Assembly (NCBI GenBank): GCA_020746875.1
Contig: JAGTJL010000006.1
Location: 2,108,001-2,172,000, forward strand
From: Rhexocercosporidium sp. MPI-PUGE-AT-0058
Taxonomy: Eukaryota; Ascomycota; Leotiomycetes; Helotiales
Length of the DNA stretch: 64,000 nt
Reading direction: 5' to 3'
Below are positions 1 through 11,373 of the stretch, one piece after another. The notes beneath the pieces are model-generated. The model ran no database searches, was not told the DNA's origin, and saw only the letters and a list, made by a program, of their open reading frames with translations. A program made the position numbers and the translations under genes. How positions within the stretch are numbered: the first letter of the stretch is position 1; each line of letters begins with the position of its first letter.

Positions 1-1469
1 ATGAACCAAGACAACCTCCAACTGGTCCTGCGAATGGTGATCCAAACTTCTCTCGACGCTCTAGTGGAGTAACCAGCGCACAGGGAGCTAGGTTGAACCC
101 GACCATTGGCGAATTCCGCCCCAGCCCTCATGCTGCTTCCTTCAACCCCAACGGCAACCCAAGCAATGTTTCCAGCCCCAGATCCGCTGTCAATACTGCC
201 CCACCTGCGCCAATCACCCGTTCTCTCCTCCGACGCAAGCCTGTCGCTGAATCGGACCGCCCTTCAATCAAGGCAAAGTTCAATTCGCTCGACCACATCA
301 AAGCTATCAAGCCAGCTCCAGAAAAGGACTGGTCGCTGACTGGTGGCCTGAAGCCAGCTTACGAGACTCCAGTGCTCTGGAAGATTGCTCTTCCTACTGA
401 TAAGCCCGATTCCGCTATCCATCTGACCTACACTAGGATGTTCGAAATGGCTCCATTCCCAGCACACACGATGTCTCCAGCTGTCCCAACACACGCTGTT
501 CCACAAGTTCCCCACCAACACCAACTCCCATTCCACTTGCAGCAAAGTGTACACAACCCGGCTGCCCGTCAGTCCCCACGACAAGCACCAATGAATATGC
601 ATGGCAATCAGATGCCTCATGTCCCAACTCAACCCTACAACGGCCACGATGATCATCGGATGATGCCATCTCACTCTGCGCAGTCATTCGCATCTCCCCG
701 TATGCAACACAATCAAATGCAGCAGTATCCATCGCCCATGAACCAGAATGCGCAGATGTACAACCAGCAAATGATGCCATATGGTCCAGGTGCTCCCCCA
801 ATGCAGCCGCAGTTCCGTTCGCTCTCAAATAACCACCAGTACATACCACAGCCAGGTCACATGGGTCCCATCATGATGGCAAACCCCAATGCCATGTTCA
901 TGACCTCCCAAGGTATTGCACCTGGACCCTCGCCAATGTTTCCTCAGGGTAGCCAAGGAGGGTTCATGCCACCAACTAATGGTATGCCTCCGCAAATCCC
1001 AGGTGTCAACGGCTTCCCAAGTCCTGGCAGAGGAGGTGCCATGATGATGACCCAGGGGTCGCAACAAGGTCATCCACAACAGCCACCTCCAATGTATGGC
1101 ATGAACCCAGGAATGAACCCGGGCATGAATCCAGGCATGAGCCCAAGTCCGCAGTATGTAAACACGGCACAAGGCTACAACCAACAACCTCCCCCAAACA
1201 GTAAGTTCATCCAACGCCTGAAGTTTTTGCCCATCTAATGCTCGGTAGTGGGAATGAGAGGCTATGCTGGTGGCCCAAACCAATTTGGAACCAGTCCACA
1301 GCAAATGCACCAATTCGGTCCGCAACAGCAGCACCGTAATAGCCACTCGAATGGTAATTACAACAAGAACTTCCAGTCTCACGGTCAACACCAAAATGGC
1401 CCTCCGAACAACCAAATTCCCACCGGGCCACAAGCGCGAACTTCGGAGGGTAACGAAGAGACTAAATGA
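1..1469 (+). CDS. PBP1: Ataxin-2/Pbp1 homologue, 3' part
   Basis: The C-terminal part of a poly(A)-binding-protein-binding protein of the ataxin-2/Pbp1 family, which acts in stress granules and mRNA polyadenylation control. The frame is open from base 3, so the start and any Lsm/LsmAD domains lie upstream of the window. An LNPTIGEFRP stretch near base 93 resembles the PAM2 motif that binds the MLLE domain of Pab1. The rest is a low-complexity tail rich in Q, P, M, N and H, with a short NPGM tandem repeat near bases 1100-1140. One intron (1201-1248, 48 nt, GTAAGT...TAG) is removed, joining 3-1200 to 1249-1469. The splice creates an ATG codon across the junction and keeps the frame to the TGA at 1467-1469. 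The identification rests on the PAM2-like motif plus the M/P/Q-rich tail and is likely but not certain. Confidence 0.75.
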
Positions 1470-2179
1470 GCGGCCATACCATTTTTCTCAACCTAGAACA
1501 CGGCTTCGATGCTTTTGCATCAACGTGTTAACAGCATCTCAGGATTATTGCTTCATACCCATCGTGGGTTTTGCTGCATATCTAGATCTGAAACATTGAT
1601 AGAGGATCGTCGGTCTTTGCTTGGATTGGCCGCCCCGGCAGCTGTCGTGGCATTGGATTCGATATGTTCTCGCACCGACTGAGCGCAATTGGTGCGTCCT
1701 ACGTTTTTGCTTAGCTGTGGGCATTGATAGTAACTTTTCGTGGAGATATCTGATTATTCTTCTCAGCAGAGGGTTGCCTAACGATCATCTCAACGAAACT
1801 GCTCACAATGAGTCTGGACAAGATTCGCACTCTAACTGCAGCCTAGGGAGGAAGGGAGGGACCATAGCACTCCTCGAATCTCTACGAGAGACCGAGCTAA
1901 GTGCAGTGGCAGCTGATCAGCCTGGCAGATGGACGGATGGAGGTCGTTAGGAATTATGGGTTTATCGAGGACTTTTTCTGTGGAAGGGGTGGGTGGGGTG
2001 AGAGTGGTTAGTTGGTTGATGGTGGTGAAAGGTGGTCAAAAAGGGCCCCCTTTCTTCAATAACTGCTCTTATGACATTGTATCCTAGCCTTAGGTCTACA
2101 ATCACTTTTCACACACATCAACTTCATCCATGGCTTGTGGCTCCATCCCCAGTACTATACTCCATTTAATTTCTTTCAT
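1470..2179. other. intergenic, between convergent genes
   Basis: About 700 bases between the stops of the Pbp1-like and ATL-like genes. It should hold the two 3' UTRs. I see G-rich runs near 1985-2045 but no supportable gene. Confidence 0.5.
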
Positions 2180-2777
2180 TCATTCCTCGTCCTCGGACTC
2201 GGAGTCATCTAGCGGTATCCCAGCAGCTACTTCACTAGGCAGCTGTCTTGGAAACCACCCGAACTCCCCTAGATCAATCATCAACTCCCCTAAACTACCC
2301 GTGTTGACCGTGACACCTTCTCCTCGCAACACTTGCGCTTGGTTGGCTGCTCCTGAGGGATGGCCTCTGGTTGCTTGTTAGTAAGTGAGGTTTGGACAGC
2401 GGGAAGAGGGCAGAAGTACCTAGGTGAGATGATCCCTTTTGAGTTTATCACTCTCTGCCATGGGACGTTACCGTTGTTGAAACGAGAGCTTGGGTCGGAG
2501 GAGAGGTGTTTTAGACAGACGCCTACTTGTCTTGGTCGTTGAGCTGAGGTACAAATACAAGTCATTAGTTATCTTGTGTCTCCATCTCATATCAAATCAA
2601 ATCAAATCATAGAACAGAACATTTCTCTCCGGCCGTCGAGGAGAGAGAGAGAGCCCACTCACGCGTCCCGATCAACTTGGCGATATGTTTGTAGCTAGTC
2701 ACTTTCCCGTGGGGGATCTCCTGGATGGCGCGGTAGACTGCGTAGAAGAAGGACTCGGCTTCGTCTGTTCGTGCCAT
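2180..2777 (-). CDS. atl1: Alkyltransferase-like protein (ATL, Atl1 family)
   Basis: A 141-residue MGMT-fold protein of the alkyltransferase-like class, which binds O6-alkylguanine in DNA and hands the lesion to nucleotide excision repair. Three exons are joined: 2663-2777, 2420-2543 and 2180-2366. The introns are 119 nt (GTGAGT...CAG) and 53 nt (GTACTT...CAG). The total is 426 nt with no internal stop. The diagnostic motif is PWQRV at residues 66-70: in active methyltransferases this is PCHR, and here Trp67 replaces the acceptor cysteine. The helix-turn-helix region (IPHGKVTSYKHIAKLIGTPQRPRQ in part) precedes it. The tail is acidic and ends in ESEDEE. The start at 2777 is the first ATG before the conserved fold and gives the normal family length. 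It cannot be a methyltransferase because the cysteine is missing. Confidence 0.9.
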
Positions 2778-3440
2778 TTTTGGGGGGAGGGGGGTTGTGG
2801 TTTGGTGGTGGGATAGCCCTTTACATGGCGTGCTTGTTCGAGGAGGAGGGAGGTGCTTACGGATCGAAGGACGGGATGTCGTCGCGAAGTCAGCTGATGA
2901 GGATGAGGATGAGGTTGAGGTGGCTTGGCGAATTGCAGGGGTATTTGTGCTTGAGTGCTTGCATAGGTCGATTGATGGAGATTTTCGGGTTCTCCATCTT
3001 TTTTCTCTATGTGCAAATGAAACTTGTTTATTTACTTGGAATTATGTCAACTTGCAATGAAAATGTAGAACTTCTGTTGACATTTTCTGCCTTCTCACGT
3101 TCTCTTTCCAGAGTAAATAGAGCCATTGTCTCGTATTGGGCTCGGAGACAGCTGGCAAGTGGGCTCGAGAGCTTCCAGCCACACCGTTTGCCCAGACGCC
3201 CAAAACTTGGTCTTGATCTTCATCCCAGCCACCTTGCCCAAGTCCAAAGCTTCAATTTCTCTTCCTTTTTCTTGCGGCTCGCGATTCATTCTTGTACATT
3301 TGTTACATTACGAATATTTCGCTCCTTTGCAGCTCAATCTTGAATCCTACTTATCATAGTTGATTGCGAGAATTGCAGATCTTGGACACGGCATCAGGCT
3401 CTACAGCCTCGCCTTAACCTCGACTCGGGAATCATCAACC
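2778..3440. other. intergenic, divergent promoter region
   Basis: This 660-base gap separates the starts of the ATL gene (minus) and the GPI-protein gene (plus) and must hold both promoters. An in-frame ATG at 3360 could extend the GPI protein by 27 residues, but it would spoil the signal peptide. Confidence 0.45.
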
Positions 3441-4998
3441 ATGCGCCTCAGTACTAGCATCCTCTCCCTCCCAACATCCATTCTCCTCCTGATCGCCTCC
3501 CACACAATAGCACACTCCCCACCCGCCGACCAAACCCCCTCCCCATCCACAGAACAATGGCCCTACAACCTCCCTCCTCACGTCAAGTTCTGGCCCGAGG
3601 ACCCGCCCTCCCGTCGCCGCGATCTCGAAGCTATAGAAGAGCACATACGGCTCGGGAGGAAGCCAGTAGGCGTCATGAAGATGAGCGATGACGAGGGCGA
3701 GAAGTTCTATATGGAATATTGGCAGTTTGAGGGGGACTTGGAACAGAAGGGTTTATTTGAGGCGCAGACTTCGAGTACTGCGTTGAGGAGGAGGGATGGG
3801 CTTGATGATGAAGAGAGCCGGTCGGGGAACGGGACTTTGGTTGTGCAGTTTAGACCGCCGTTTTTGCTGCATACTGAGAGCGCATTTCCTGCGGGGGATT
3901 TGAAAGCTAGGGGGATCTTGGACGCCGCGGGGGCTTTGGCAGCGCTTGAGAAGAGGGATTTCACTTGCCCGACTGGGACTTCGGATTGTTCTGCTATTGG
4001 ATTCCCGGGAAGTTGCTGTACGGCGAATGAAGTATGCTTCAAGATTACGGATACGGGATTAGGTCAGGTTGGATGTTGTCCTGCTGGTGCGAGTTGTGGG
4101 GGGACGATCACTACTTGTGATGCTCCTAATACGGCTTGTTCTGCTGCTTTGGGAGGCGGGTGCTGTATACCGAATTTTGGTTGTGTGGAAGGTGGTTGTA
4201 AGTGTTTCTCATTTGGGATTGCATTGATAACCGTGCTGACAATATATAGGTGCTTTAAATCCGGCTGTTGTGGTGACTACTGTTATTACTCGGACTTTTA
4301 CGGTCACCGCTTCTTCAACTACACGAACAAGTACGTCGGTTAGTACTGTGACATCGACTTCAGCCACGGCTTGTCCTCTGAATGTGCAATCCTGTCCTGC
4401 GAGCTTAGGAGGCGGATGCTGTCCCACAGATCGTGTGTGTGCCTTGAGCTCATGTGCACCATCCTCCTCCTCAACAACAGCATCATCGACATCAGTATCC
4501 ACAAGCCTTACAACCACAACCTCGGCAACAGGCGTCGCCCCCGTCCGACCAACAAGCGGTACCACTTCAACCACCACATCCACAACCTCCGACCCCGGCC
4601 CAACAACCTGCCCGACGGGTTTCTATGCCTGTGAAGCCTACTATGAAGGCGGCTGCTGCCGTACAGGTCGAGACTGCAAGAAGACTTCTTGTCCACCCAC
4701 GAGCTCCACGACTATTATCAGCAGCGGCGTTACGGTCGTCGTGCCTGTCGGATCGGCGGCTGTTGTAGCGACACCCACGGGTGCTTGTGCTTCGGGATGG
4801 CAGACTTGTGCTGCGACTGTGGGTGGGAATTGCTGTCCTAGCGGGTGGGGGTGTGGTACTGCTAGCTGTTCCTCGATTGGGCCGACTAATACGGCGGTTT
4901 TGCAGAAGGCTAGTCCTGGGATGGCTGGGAGGGTTAATAGACACTGGGGAATGGGGGTTGGGGTGCTGGTTGTGATGGGTGTTTTGGTGGTGGTTTAG
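3441..4998 (+). CDS. GPI-anchored cysteine-module surface protein
   Basis: A 501-residue predicted cell-wall or plasma-membrane GPI protein of unknown function. The exons are 3441-4197 and 4250-4998, with a 52-nt GTAAGT...TAG intron splitting the last Cys codon of a repeat. It has an N-terminal signal peptide (about residues 1-22, ending near HTIAHS) and a C-terminal hydrophobic stretch (GVGVLVVMGVLVVV) typical of GPI transfer. Five six-cysteine modules share the pattern C-x-C-x-G-x-CC-x-C-x-C and start near residues 174, 223, 294, 373 and 432. They are separated by Ser/Thr-rich linkers likely to be O-glycosylated. Between the signal peptide and the modules lies an acidic region of about 150 residues with dibasic sites. 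Similar proteins are annotated in fungi only as GPI-anchored proteins. I infer a structural or adhesive wall role and do not assign a reaction. Confidence 0.8.
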
Positions 4999-5812
4999 GA
5001 GTTTGGAGCTAGACTTTTGATGATATAATGAATGAGGTGTAGATATGAGACTCGAGAAATATATGCATAAAAAACTCACTTATTTCGAGAAAAGGCTATT
5101 GGTAGATGTGAGCATTCTGGCAAGAGCGTGAACTTGGTATGGCTCAAAAGGGATGGTACTGGCCATTCTTATAGGTAATAAAGGAGCCAAAAGAGAATCA
5201 TGGTTGCTCGGTCATAAGGGGGTGTGGAACCGTGTGTCAAGAAAACCATGCATGCATCACAGGAATATATCCTATCAAAAAGCGCAAAAACGAACATGTT
5301 CTGATCGTCGCTTAACGTGAAAGAAAATAACAACTCGCTTCCTTCACAACGCTTCGAATACCCCTCATTGGCCCTCAAACTCGCCTCGCCTCGCCTTCCT
5401 TTCATGACATGATATGACGTGGGGCAACATCTGAATCTCAACCTCTTTAAAAACACACCATCTACTTTCCTACAGAACCTTCTTACACATGTAAATCTTC
5501 GACATCACGGCTTCCTACTTGCCAGATCCGCTCGTCAAGCAAGGTCTCGGCTCCGAGGCGCGATAATACGCGAGAGGCTGCAGCTATACCAGTGCGGGTG
5601 CGGGAGGGATATAAGGCTGAATCACTTGCACATTACGAAGTATTTCCCCGATCCGAGCCAGGAAAGACAGAAACGACACGCCACGCCACCCCGCTCTCAA
5701 AACACCATATCTTCCACTCGCCCTACCTGGGAATCGAACAAAAAGCTGTCAAATACAGCCAATCCCTTACCTACTTATCTCCACTTGGAGATTTCCCAGA
5801 AGACACGAAAAT
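4999..5812. other. intergenic region upstream of ypi1
   Basis: About 800 bases holding the GPI-protein 3' UTR and the promoter or leader of the Ypi1-like gene. Reading frames here (for example 5419-6039 plus and 5169-5456 minus) show no domain and are probably chance. Confidence 0.45.
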
Positions 5813-6331
5813 ATGGCGACGACATCCCGCGCCCCAACAAGCGTGCAACAAAGCCAACGCCAGCTCCTCCAACAACCCACCCCTCAGACCTCTACACCAA
5901 CACATACACAGACACAGACTCAAACTCAACCGCAAACACAGACGCATGCCCAAGCAGTCCTCCGCCTCCGCGGCGCCCCTCTCGACAGCGAAAGAGGCAG
6001 CACACGCCGCCGCATCCAATGGGCGGAAGATGTAGTTGATAATGAAGGGTTGGGCAGGAAGAAGAGTAAAGTGTGCTGTATCTATCATGCGCCCAAGGGG
6101 ATTGATGAGAGTAGTGATGAGAGCTCGTCGGATAGTGATGGGGAGAGTGATAGTGGGGATGATGGGAGTGCGAGGATGGCTGGTGGGGGGAAGGGGAAGG
6201 GGAAGGGTTGTGGGCATGGACATGGACACGGACATGGGAATGGGAATGGGGAGGGTGGGAGTGCGAGGAGGAGGAGTCCGAATGCGTATGAGAGGTTGCC
6301 GAAGGTTAAGGGTGTTAAGAAGGAGACGTAG
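5813..6331 (+). CDS. YPI1: Type 1 protein phosphatase inhibitor Ypi1 (inhibitor-3 family)
   Basis: A 172-residue intronless protein of the Ypi1/PPP1R11 family, a nuclear regulator of protein phosphatase 1 (Glc7 in yeast). The PP1-docking RVxF-type motif is visible as RRIQW at residues 66-70. It is followed by the conserved acidic segment and the family signature [12 protein letters not shown] (residues 81-92) with its Cys-Cys pair and His. The N-terminus is Gln/Thr-rich (TQ repeats, residues 30-46). The C-terminal half has a Ser/Asp-rich patch and a GHGHGHGH run around residues 130-150, which could bind metal. The length agrees with other fungal members. The start ATG precedes ATTSRAPTS and no upstream in-frame ATG is needed. 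Confidence 0.92.
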   Translation: MATTSRAPTSVQQSQRQLLQQPTPQTSTPTHTQTQTQTQPQTQTHAQAVLRLRGAPLDSERGSTRRRIQWAEDVVDNEGLGRKKSKVCCIYHAPKGIDESSDESSSDSDGESDSGDDGSARMAGGGKGKGKGCGHGHGHGHGNGNGEGGSARRRSPNAYERLPKVKGVKKET

Positions 6332-7096
6332 GGGTGGTTCCTTGGGGGGATAGAGGGTTAGAGGGGCGGGCATAATGACTATGAGTCGGCGTACTCGGAT
6401 GGTATTGGGTTTGTGATGGGTATGTGCATGTGCATGGGCTGCATAGATGGCGTTTAGAGGACTTGCATTGTGGGTGCTACGATATATCTCTGTTCTCGGA
6501 TATTATGAGTCCTGTCGGTGGAGCAGGCGTTGCTATCCCATGGACCGCCATCGCTTGCCACTTTTAGCGCGAGAATGTCGAGGGGGTGCATCAAACGCAA
6601 TACTTAGGATTAACGAAAATAAATTACATGCCCGAGTACAGCTGGTTCGAAATATACATTTTACTTCTTGATATTAAGCAACCCTTATCTTGGGAAAGTA
6701 GTTGTGTTGCTTCTTAAAGGGTATCTCCTCTAAGCGAGTGTCAAACGACGCTAAAAGTGGCTTCTGGCGGTTCATGGGATACAAGATATGGATGTTGGAA
6801 TGTCACAGCATGCGCAGGTGTTCACACCTTCTCATTTCTCGCCAGTTTCGTAGCTGGGGCCTTGTGAAGAAGATTTCTATTGCTTACGTCTTCTCAGAGA
6901 GCGCTTTAGCTTTTACATATATACAAGTGAAGTGGAGGTAATCAGCGTGCAAGTGCTCACTGTGCCAAGTCCGTCAGGGTCCAGCGCCTAGTGGGCGTAC
7001 CAGATGGCTAGATATATGGAGAGCCATGCATTCGTATTCCCTGAGTCTTTCTTCGTCTGTCTTGGAGCTTGACCCTTCCGCTTGATTCTCTCTTAC
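6332..7096. other. intergenic
   Basis: About 760 bases between the stops of ypi1 (plus) and the polygalacturonase pseudogene (minus). No convincing coding frame or RNA was seen. Confidence 0.45.
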
Positions 7097-8600
7097 TTAA
7101 CAAGAAACACCATTTGGGCTACCCGTGCGTCTACTGCTCTTCGTGCCTCCGGTGATAGCGAGGTCAGTCCTCGTCCAGCCCGAGCAAGCAGCGCAGAGGA
7201 TGTAGATGTTAGTAGCATCAGAAGCAATTGTTCCCGTCACGCCCGAAACAGTCAAACCCGTGATTGGAACGCCGCCGGTAGGCGTGCCAGTCGGAGAACC
7301 GTTCTCGTCATCTTGCTCGATTACGATCCCGTAGTCGGTAATTAGAAGCTTGGCTAGATGCTGTTCTCTTCGAGACTGTTGTGTATCGAAGAGTACTATG
7401 CAGGGCAGGAAGGAAACCGACACTTACTACCCGACGGCTTAATAGCTTTAAATGTAACCCCCTTCACACTCCCAGTCGCACCAGACACTGTCTTAATCCG
7501 AACCCCATTCGTCGAATCTGCCACAGTCGAAGAAGAGATCGCCAATCCCCAACAATAGTATCCGTGCTCCCACACACAGACCCAATACTCAACCCATAGC
7601 CACCCGAGCACTTACCTCCTGTAGACGTGATCCCGCTTCCGGAATTGATAGCTAGACAACCATCCTAGTTCTTGACATTCGCTCTGGAGATGACGAGGTT
7701 CGTGCTCGAGCCGACGTCGAAGGCGTCGGTGTTGTGGCCGAGTGAACCGGCGGCCGAGTTGTCGATTGATACGTTGGAGATAGTGAGGCCGGAAGCCTTA
7801 CTGATAGAGAAGCACTGAATAGGGTAGATGAGGATGTTGAGATTGGAGATGCTGGATGTGTCGGTTAGGTTGTGGGCGTAGAAGAATTTCGGCTTGGTGG
7901 AGCCGCTGTTGCTTTCTCTCTAGTTAGCAGCTCGGTCAGAATTCATTCATGTAGGTGTTTGTTTCTTGGTTTTGGCTTGAGTTTTGGGTTTGTTAACTAT
8001 GTTTTGTTTTGGAAGGAGGAGGGAGGAGTTAATGTGCGTACTTCCATCCCACTACTTCGCACCATTCCTATTCAAAAATGCCCTGAGGCTCCAGAGACCT
8101 TGATATCCTCTCCAGATACCGAAAATAGAGGACCGCTCCATTCCTCGAAAGTCCAGCTTGTTTTTCCTTGGAAGATCACCTATCTAAAGTCGGTCCAGAG
8201 CAATTGCCAAATTACAATCATCTTCTACTAGAGTACGAGGATAAATATCGATGTGCCTGATTTCAAACCCGCGACATCAAGCGTTACGCCAGCGTCCATC
8301 GCAATACCACCCGGCACGATAGTGGTACAAGTTGTCTTCCCTGTTTTTGCGTCTGAAGTTGATGTGAAAGTACAGCTTGCAGATGCGGTTCCTCCAGTCA
8401 CGGAACTGCTCCTGGAACTTCCTGTAGCGACAGGTGTAGTGGCGGCATAAATTGCCTTTGGAGCCTGGAGATTTCTTCGTTATTGCAACTGTGGTAGGTG
8501 ATGTGGTTGTTGTCTTTTCCTTGGCCTTTGATATAGGAATTGCGAATATGAGAGACGCTGCGCTGAGGACTAGCCTGACTGTGGAGAGCAGTTGGATCAC
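7097..8600 (-). pseudogene. Decayed endopolygalacturonase (GH28)
   Basis: A minus-strand relic of a secreted pectin-cutting endopolygalacturonase. A signal peptide-like start at 8600 is followed, in changing frames, by typical GH28 segments. These include a CTFTSTSDAKTGKTTC-like N-terminus, [17 protein letters not shown], the NTD box (HNTDAFDVGSS), [41 protein letters not shown] and a C-terminal Cys before the TAA at 7097. The visible lesions are: TAG for the first Trp of the GAKWW motif (8052-8054), a one-base deletion just upstream of it (about 8078-8086), TAG replacing Gln in the NQDDC catalytic box (7665-7667) with the second Asp changed to Gly, and a frameshift near 7537-7552. Both nonsense changes fit CpA-to-TpA transitions. 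A frame change near 8455 may be an intron. It cannot make an active enzyme. Confidence 0.9.
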
Positions 8601-10345
8601 ATCGAATGATTTTTTGCTATGGAGAAGATGAAGGTTGAAAGTTCAAGAAGAAAAAGAAGCAAAAGAAGTCAAGAGTCTGACCGAGATACAGGGAATGTGT
8701 ACAAGAAAAGCCAAGAAGAGACACAGAGCGATGAAAGCTTGAATGGAAAGCCAAGAAGACTAAGGACGGCTTCCTTTATGAAGGAAGCCTGAATTGATGG
8801 TCAGGAAAGGCTGTTGCCTCCTTTACTTTCCCTATTGCAACTGATTTGCGTAGGTCGACTTGACTTTTCTACTCCTGTTCGACATTAAATACTCAGCTGT
8901 CGAGCATATAGAGAATGCCCCGGAACCTTTGTGGACAATGGTGGCTAGGGAAGAACGACGTGATACAGCAAGACACAACACACACGTCTAGGAAAGCTTG
9001 TCTTTGCCAATCCTGTCAATGTGCAAGTCTGTACGCGTGGATGAGCCATGTTCAAGATATGATACGCGGGATGCCGTTACAGATTCCCAGCAGGGCAAAC
9101 CTAACAGTTAAATGCCTTCCACTTGCAGACTAATAGCACCGTTATGTGATGACGAGACTGTGGAGTTGTAGAATCACAGTGACGGACTGTCGATGGGGTC
9201 CCAACTGGAGAAGAATTGGAGTCCGCTCGTTTCGAATTGATCGAAGTTTCGTACTCGAAGCCCGAAGCGAGTCCATTCAGTAGCAACCATTCTCGCTTGT
9301 CATTGGTGGATTTCAACAGAGATTCGGATAACACTAATTTTCCTCGAATAAACAAGATCTCCTCCTTTTATATCCACTTTGTAAAAGCTTCGTCTGCTTC
9401 GACAGGGAGGATGACGTGTTGATGGTTCAAGCTTTGATCGAGGGTTCGAAGCGTTTGAAGAAGTTTGTGGTCTTGAGAAGCTTTGTGGACAAGATTGCTT
9501 TTATGCTCATGCTCAAGCTTTTGGCTAACAGCACTGGCCAGCTCGTGGCTAATAGGTTCGGAATGACGTGAGAGCTTTGGCCTGCTTTTGCAGATACTAT
9601 CGACATCTCTATTGAGTTTTATACTGGTCATGCAGTACCATGATCGCATTGTCATGTTCACCGCTAGCCTTCCTTTGCCATTCTGGAGAAGCTGCCCTGC
9701 AGAAGTTCGCAAAGGCTCCATAATAGATGAAAGACCCTCGGAAGGTCTGTAAGCCCCCTCATGTTCAAGACTACATCGGAAGCATCGTTCCAAGCTGTCT
9801 CCTCATTGGTGGCATTCCAAGATCAAGACAAGCACTGAAAGACACCGCGATCTTCGAAACATCGCATCTGTGCCATCCTTGTCGCGTACGAATACTTGAT
9901 TTCTGGTAAAAATGTTTACTATTTCTGTTTACTGTTTCGAGCCTTTTAGGTCAGGTGGCTACACTGTAGTATTACTCGAGGCGAAGCTGTGTTTACATTG
10001 AGCAGTGCTAATGCGCCTTTCGTTTCATTTTTCCGACTTTGGATCTGAGAGGTGGAATCACAAGGACACAAAAACCTCGCAGAACTTCCGCAGTTGCTTT
10101 CGTCAGGGGTAGTCATGCTCCCGGGAATCGATGGCCAGATTCAAATTCCCCGCGTTGTGTCGGTCGGGAATTTTCCATGTCAAGCCTTTGCAATCTATCT
10201 CTGCCGGAGGAGCCTGGGTGGACCCTTCTCATCTCCTCGTAGATCTGATAAAGCTTCCCGTCCCAAGTTTACACTTTTCTGAGCAAAGTACTTTCTCCAA
10301 AGTAACATTTCTAAGTTCATCAAATTTCTATTACTTTCAGCAATC
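8601..10345. other. gene-free region between pectinase genes
   Basis: A stretch of 1.7 kb between the dead polygalacturonase and the pectin methylesterase, forming the upstream sides of two divergent genes. Short frames on both strands (for example 9368-9793 minus) show no family features. No terminal repeats or transposase fragments were recognised. Confidence 0.45.
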
Positions 10346-11373
10346 ATGCGTTTCATTCTTTCGCTTGGCTCGTTTGTGACAGCGGTGTTAGCCGCGGGCC
10401 GGACAACAGCTCCTTCTGGCGCTATCACAGTTGGATCTGGAGGGAAATACTCAACCGTAAGTAAGCACCCAAATTTTGTATGATTCTGACCTGAGTATCG
10501 TAGATTCAAGCTGCAATCAACTCACTGAGCACTTCCTCAACCGCTGCCCAGAGCATCTTCATTCTGGCTGGCACATACAAAGAGCAAGTGAACATTCCCG
10601 CACGGAAAGCTTCCCTCAAGATCTACGGCTACACCACCGATACCAGCAGCTACACCTCAAATGTTGTCACCATCACTCACAGCTCGAGTTTGTCAAGTGG
10701 TGCCGCTGATGATAAGGCTACTGGCACAGTCATCAACGATGCTGCCAACACCGCTTTCTACAACATCAACATCAAGAACACTTACGGAAAAGGCTCGCAA
10801 GCCATTGCTTTGGCTGCCTACGGCACTCAGCAAGGATACTATGGCGTCGGGCTCTACGGATACCAGGACACTCTTCTAGCTCAGATCGGGAACCAAGTGT
10901 ATGGCAGATGCTACATCGAAGGAGCTGTTGACTTCATCTTCGGCCAGCACGCTGTAGCTTGGATCACAAGATCTGATATCCGCGTTTCTGCTGGCGGTGG
11001 AGCTGTCACTGCCAACGGACGAGCCACGTCCTCAGATGCGTCCTACTATGTGATCAACAAGTCCTCAATCGACAAGACCGGTAGCTCGTCAGCCGGGACC
11101 GGAACAGTCTACCTCGGACGCCCATGGTCACAGTGGGCTAGAGTCGTTGTGCAGAACACTGTCTTGGGATCCATCATCAACGGTGCCGGATGGGAGGTTT
11201 GGAGCAGCTCTGATACCCGCACGGGATCTGTCACGTTCCAGGAGTTTGGAAATACGGGTGCTGGGGCTTCGGGGAGTCGTGCTAGCTTTTCGAAGAAGAT
11301 TGGCGCTGCTGTCACTATCTCGAATGTGCTGGGGAGTGGCTATGCTTCCTGGGTGGATGCAGCCTATATCTAG
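10346..11373 (+). CDS. Secreted pectin methylesterase (CE8)
   Basis: A 326-residue pectinesterase that removes methyl groups from homogalacturonan outside the cell and prepares pectin for polygalacturonases and lyases. The exons are 10346-10456 and 10504-11373. The 47-nt intron has a GTAAGT donor and a TAG acceptor, and both exon ends are in phase 0. The signal peptide is roughly residues 1-17 (MRFILSLGSFVTAVLAA). The right-handed beta-helix active-site residues are all visible: Gln136 (SQAIAL), Gln158 and Asp159 (GYQDTLL), Asp180 (GAVDFIFG), and Arg243 with Trp245 (LGRPW). The length fits fungal CE8 enzymes without extra domains. The gene is intact, in contrast with the nearby dead polygalacturonase, and it is the only functional pectinase seen in the window. 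Confidence 0.95.

Noticed and set aside
825..1433. Minus-strand frame of 202 codons opposite the Pbp1-like tail
   Set aside because: It mirrors the low-complexity coding strand and crosses its intron; composition is an antisense shadow.
5771..6373. Minus-strand frame of 200 codons over ypi1
   Set aside because: Pro/Thr/Ile-rich repeats are the complement of the Gly/Asp-rich Ypi1 tail; no family features.
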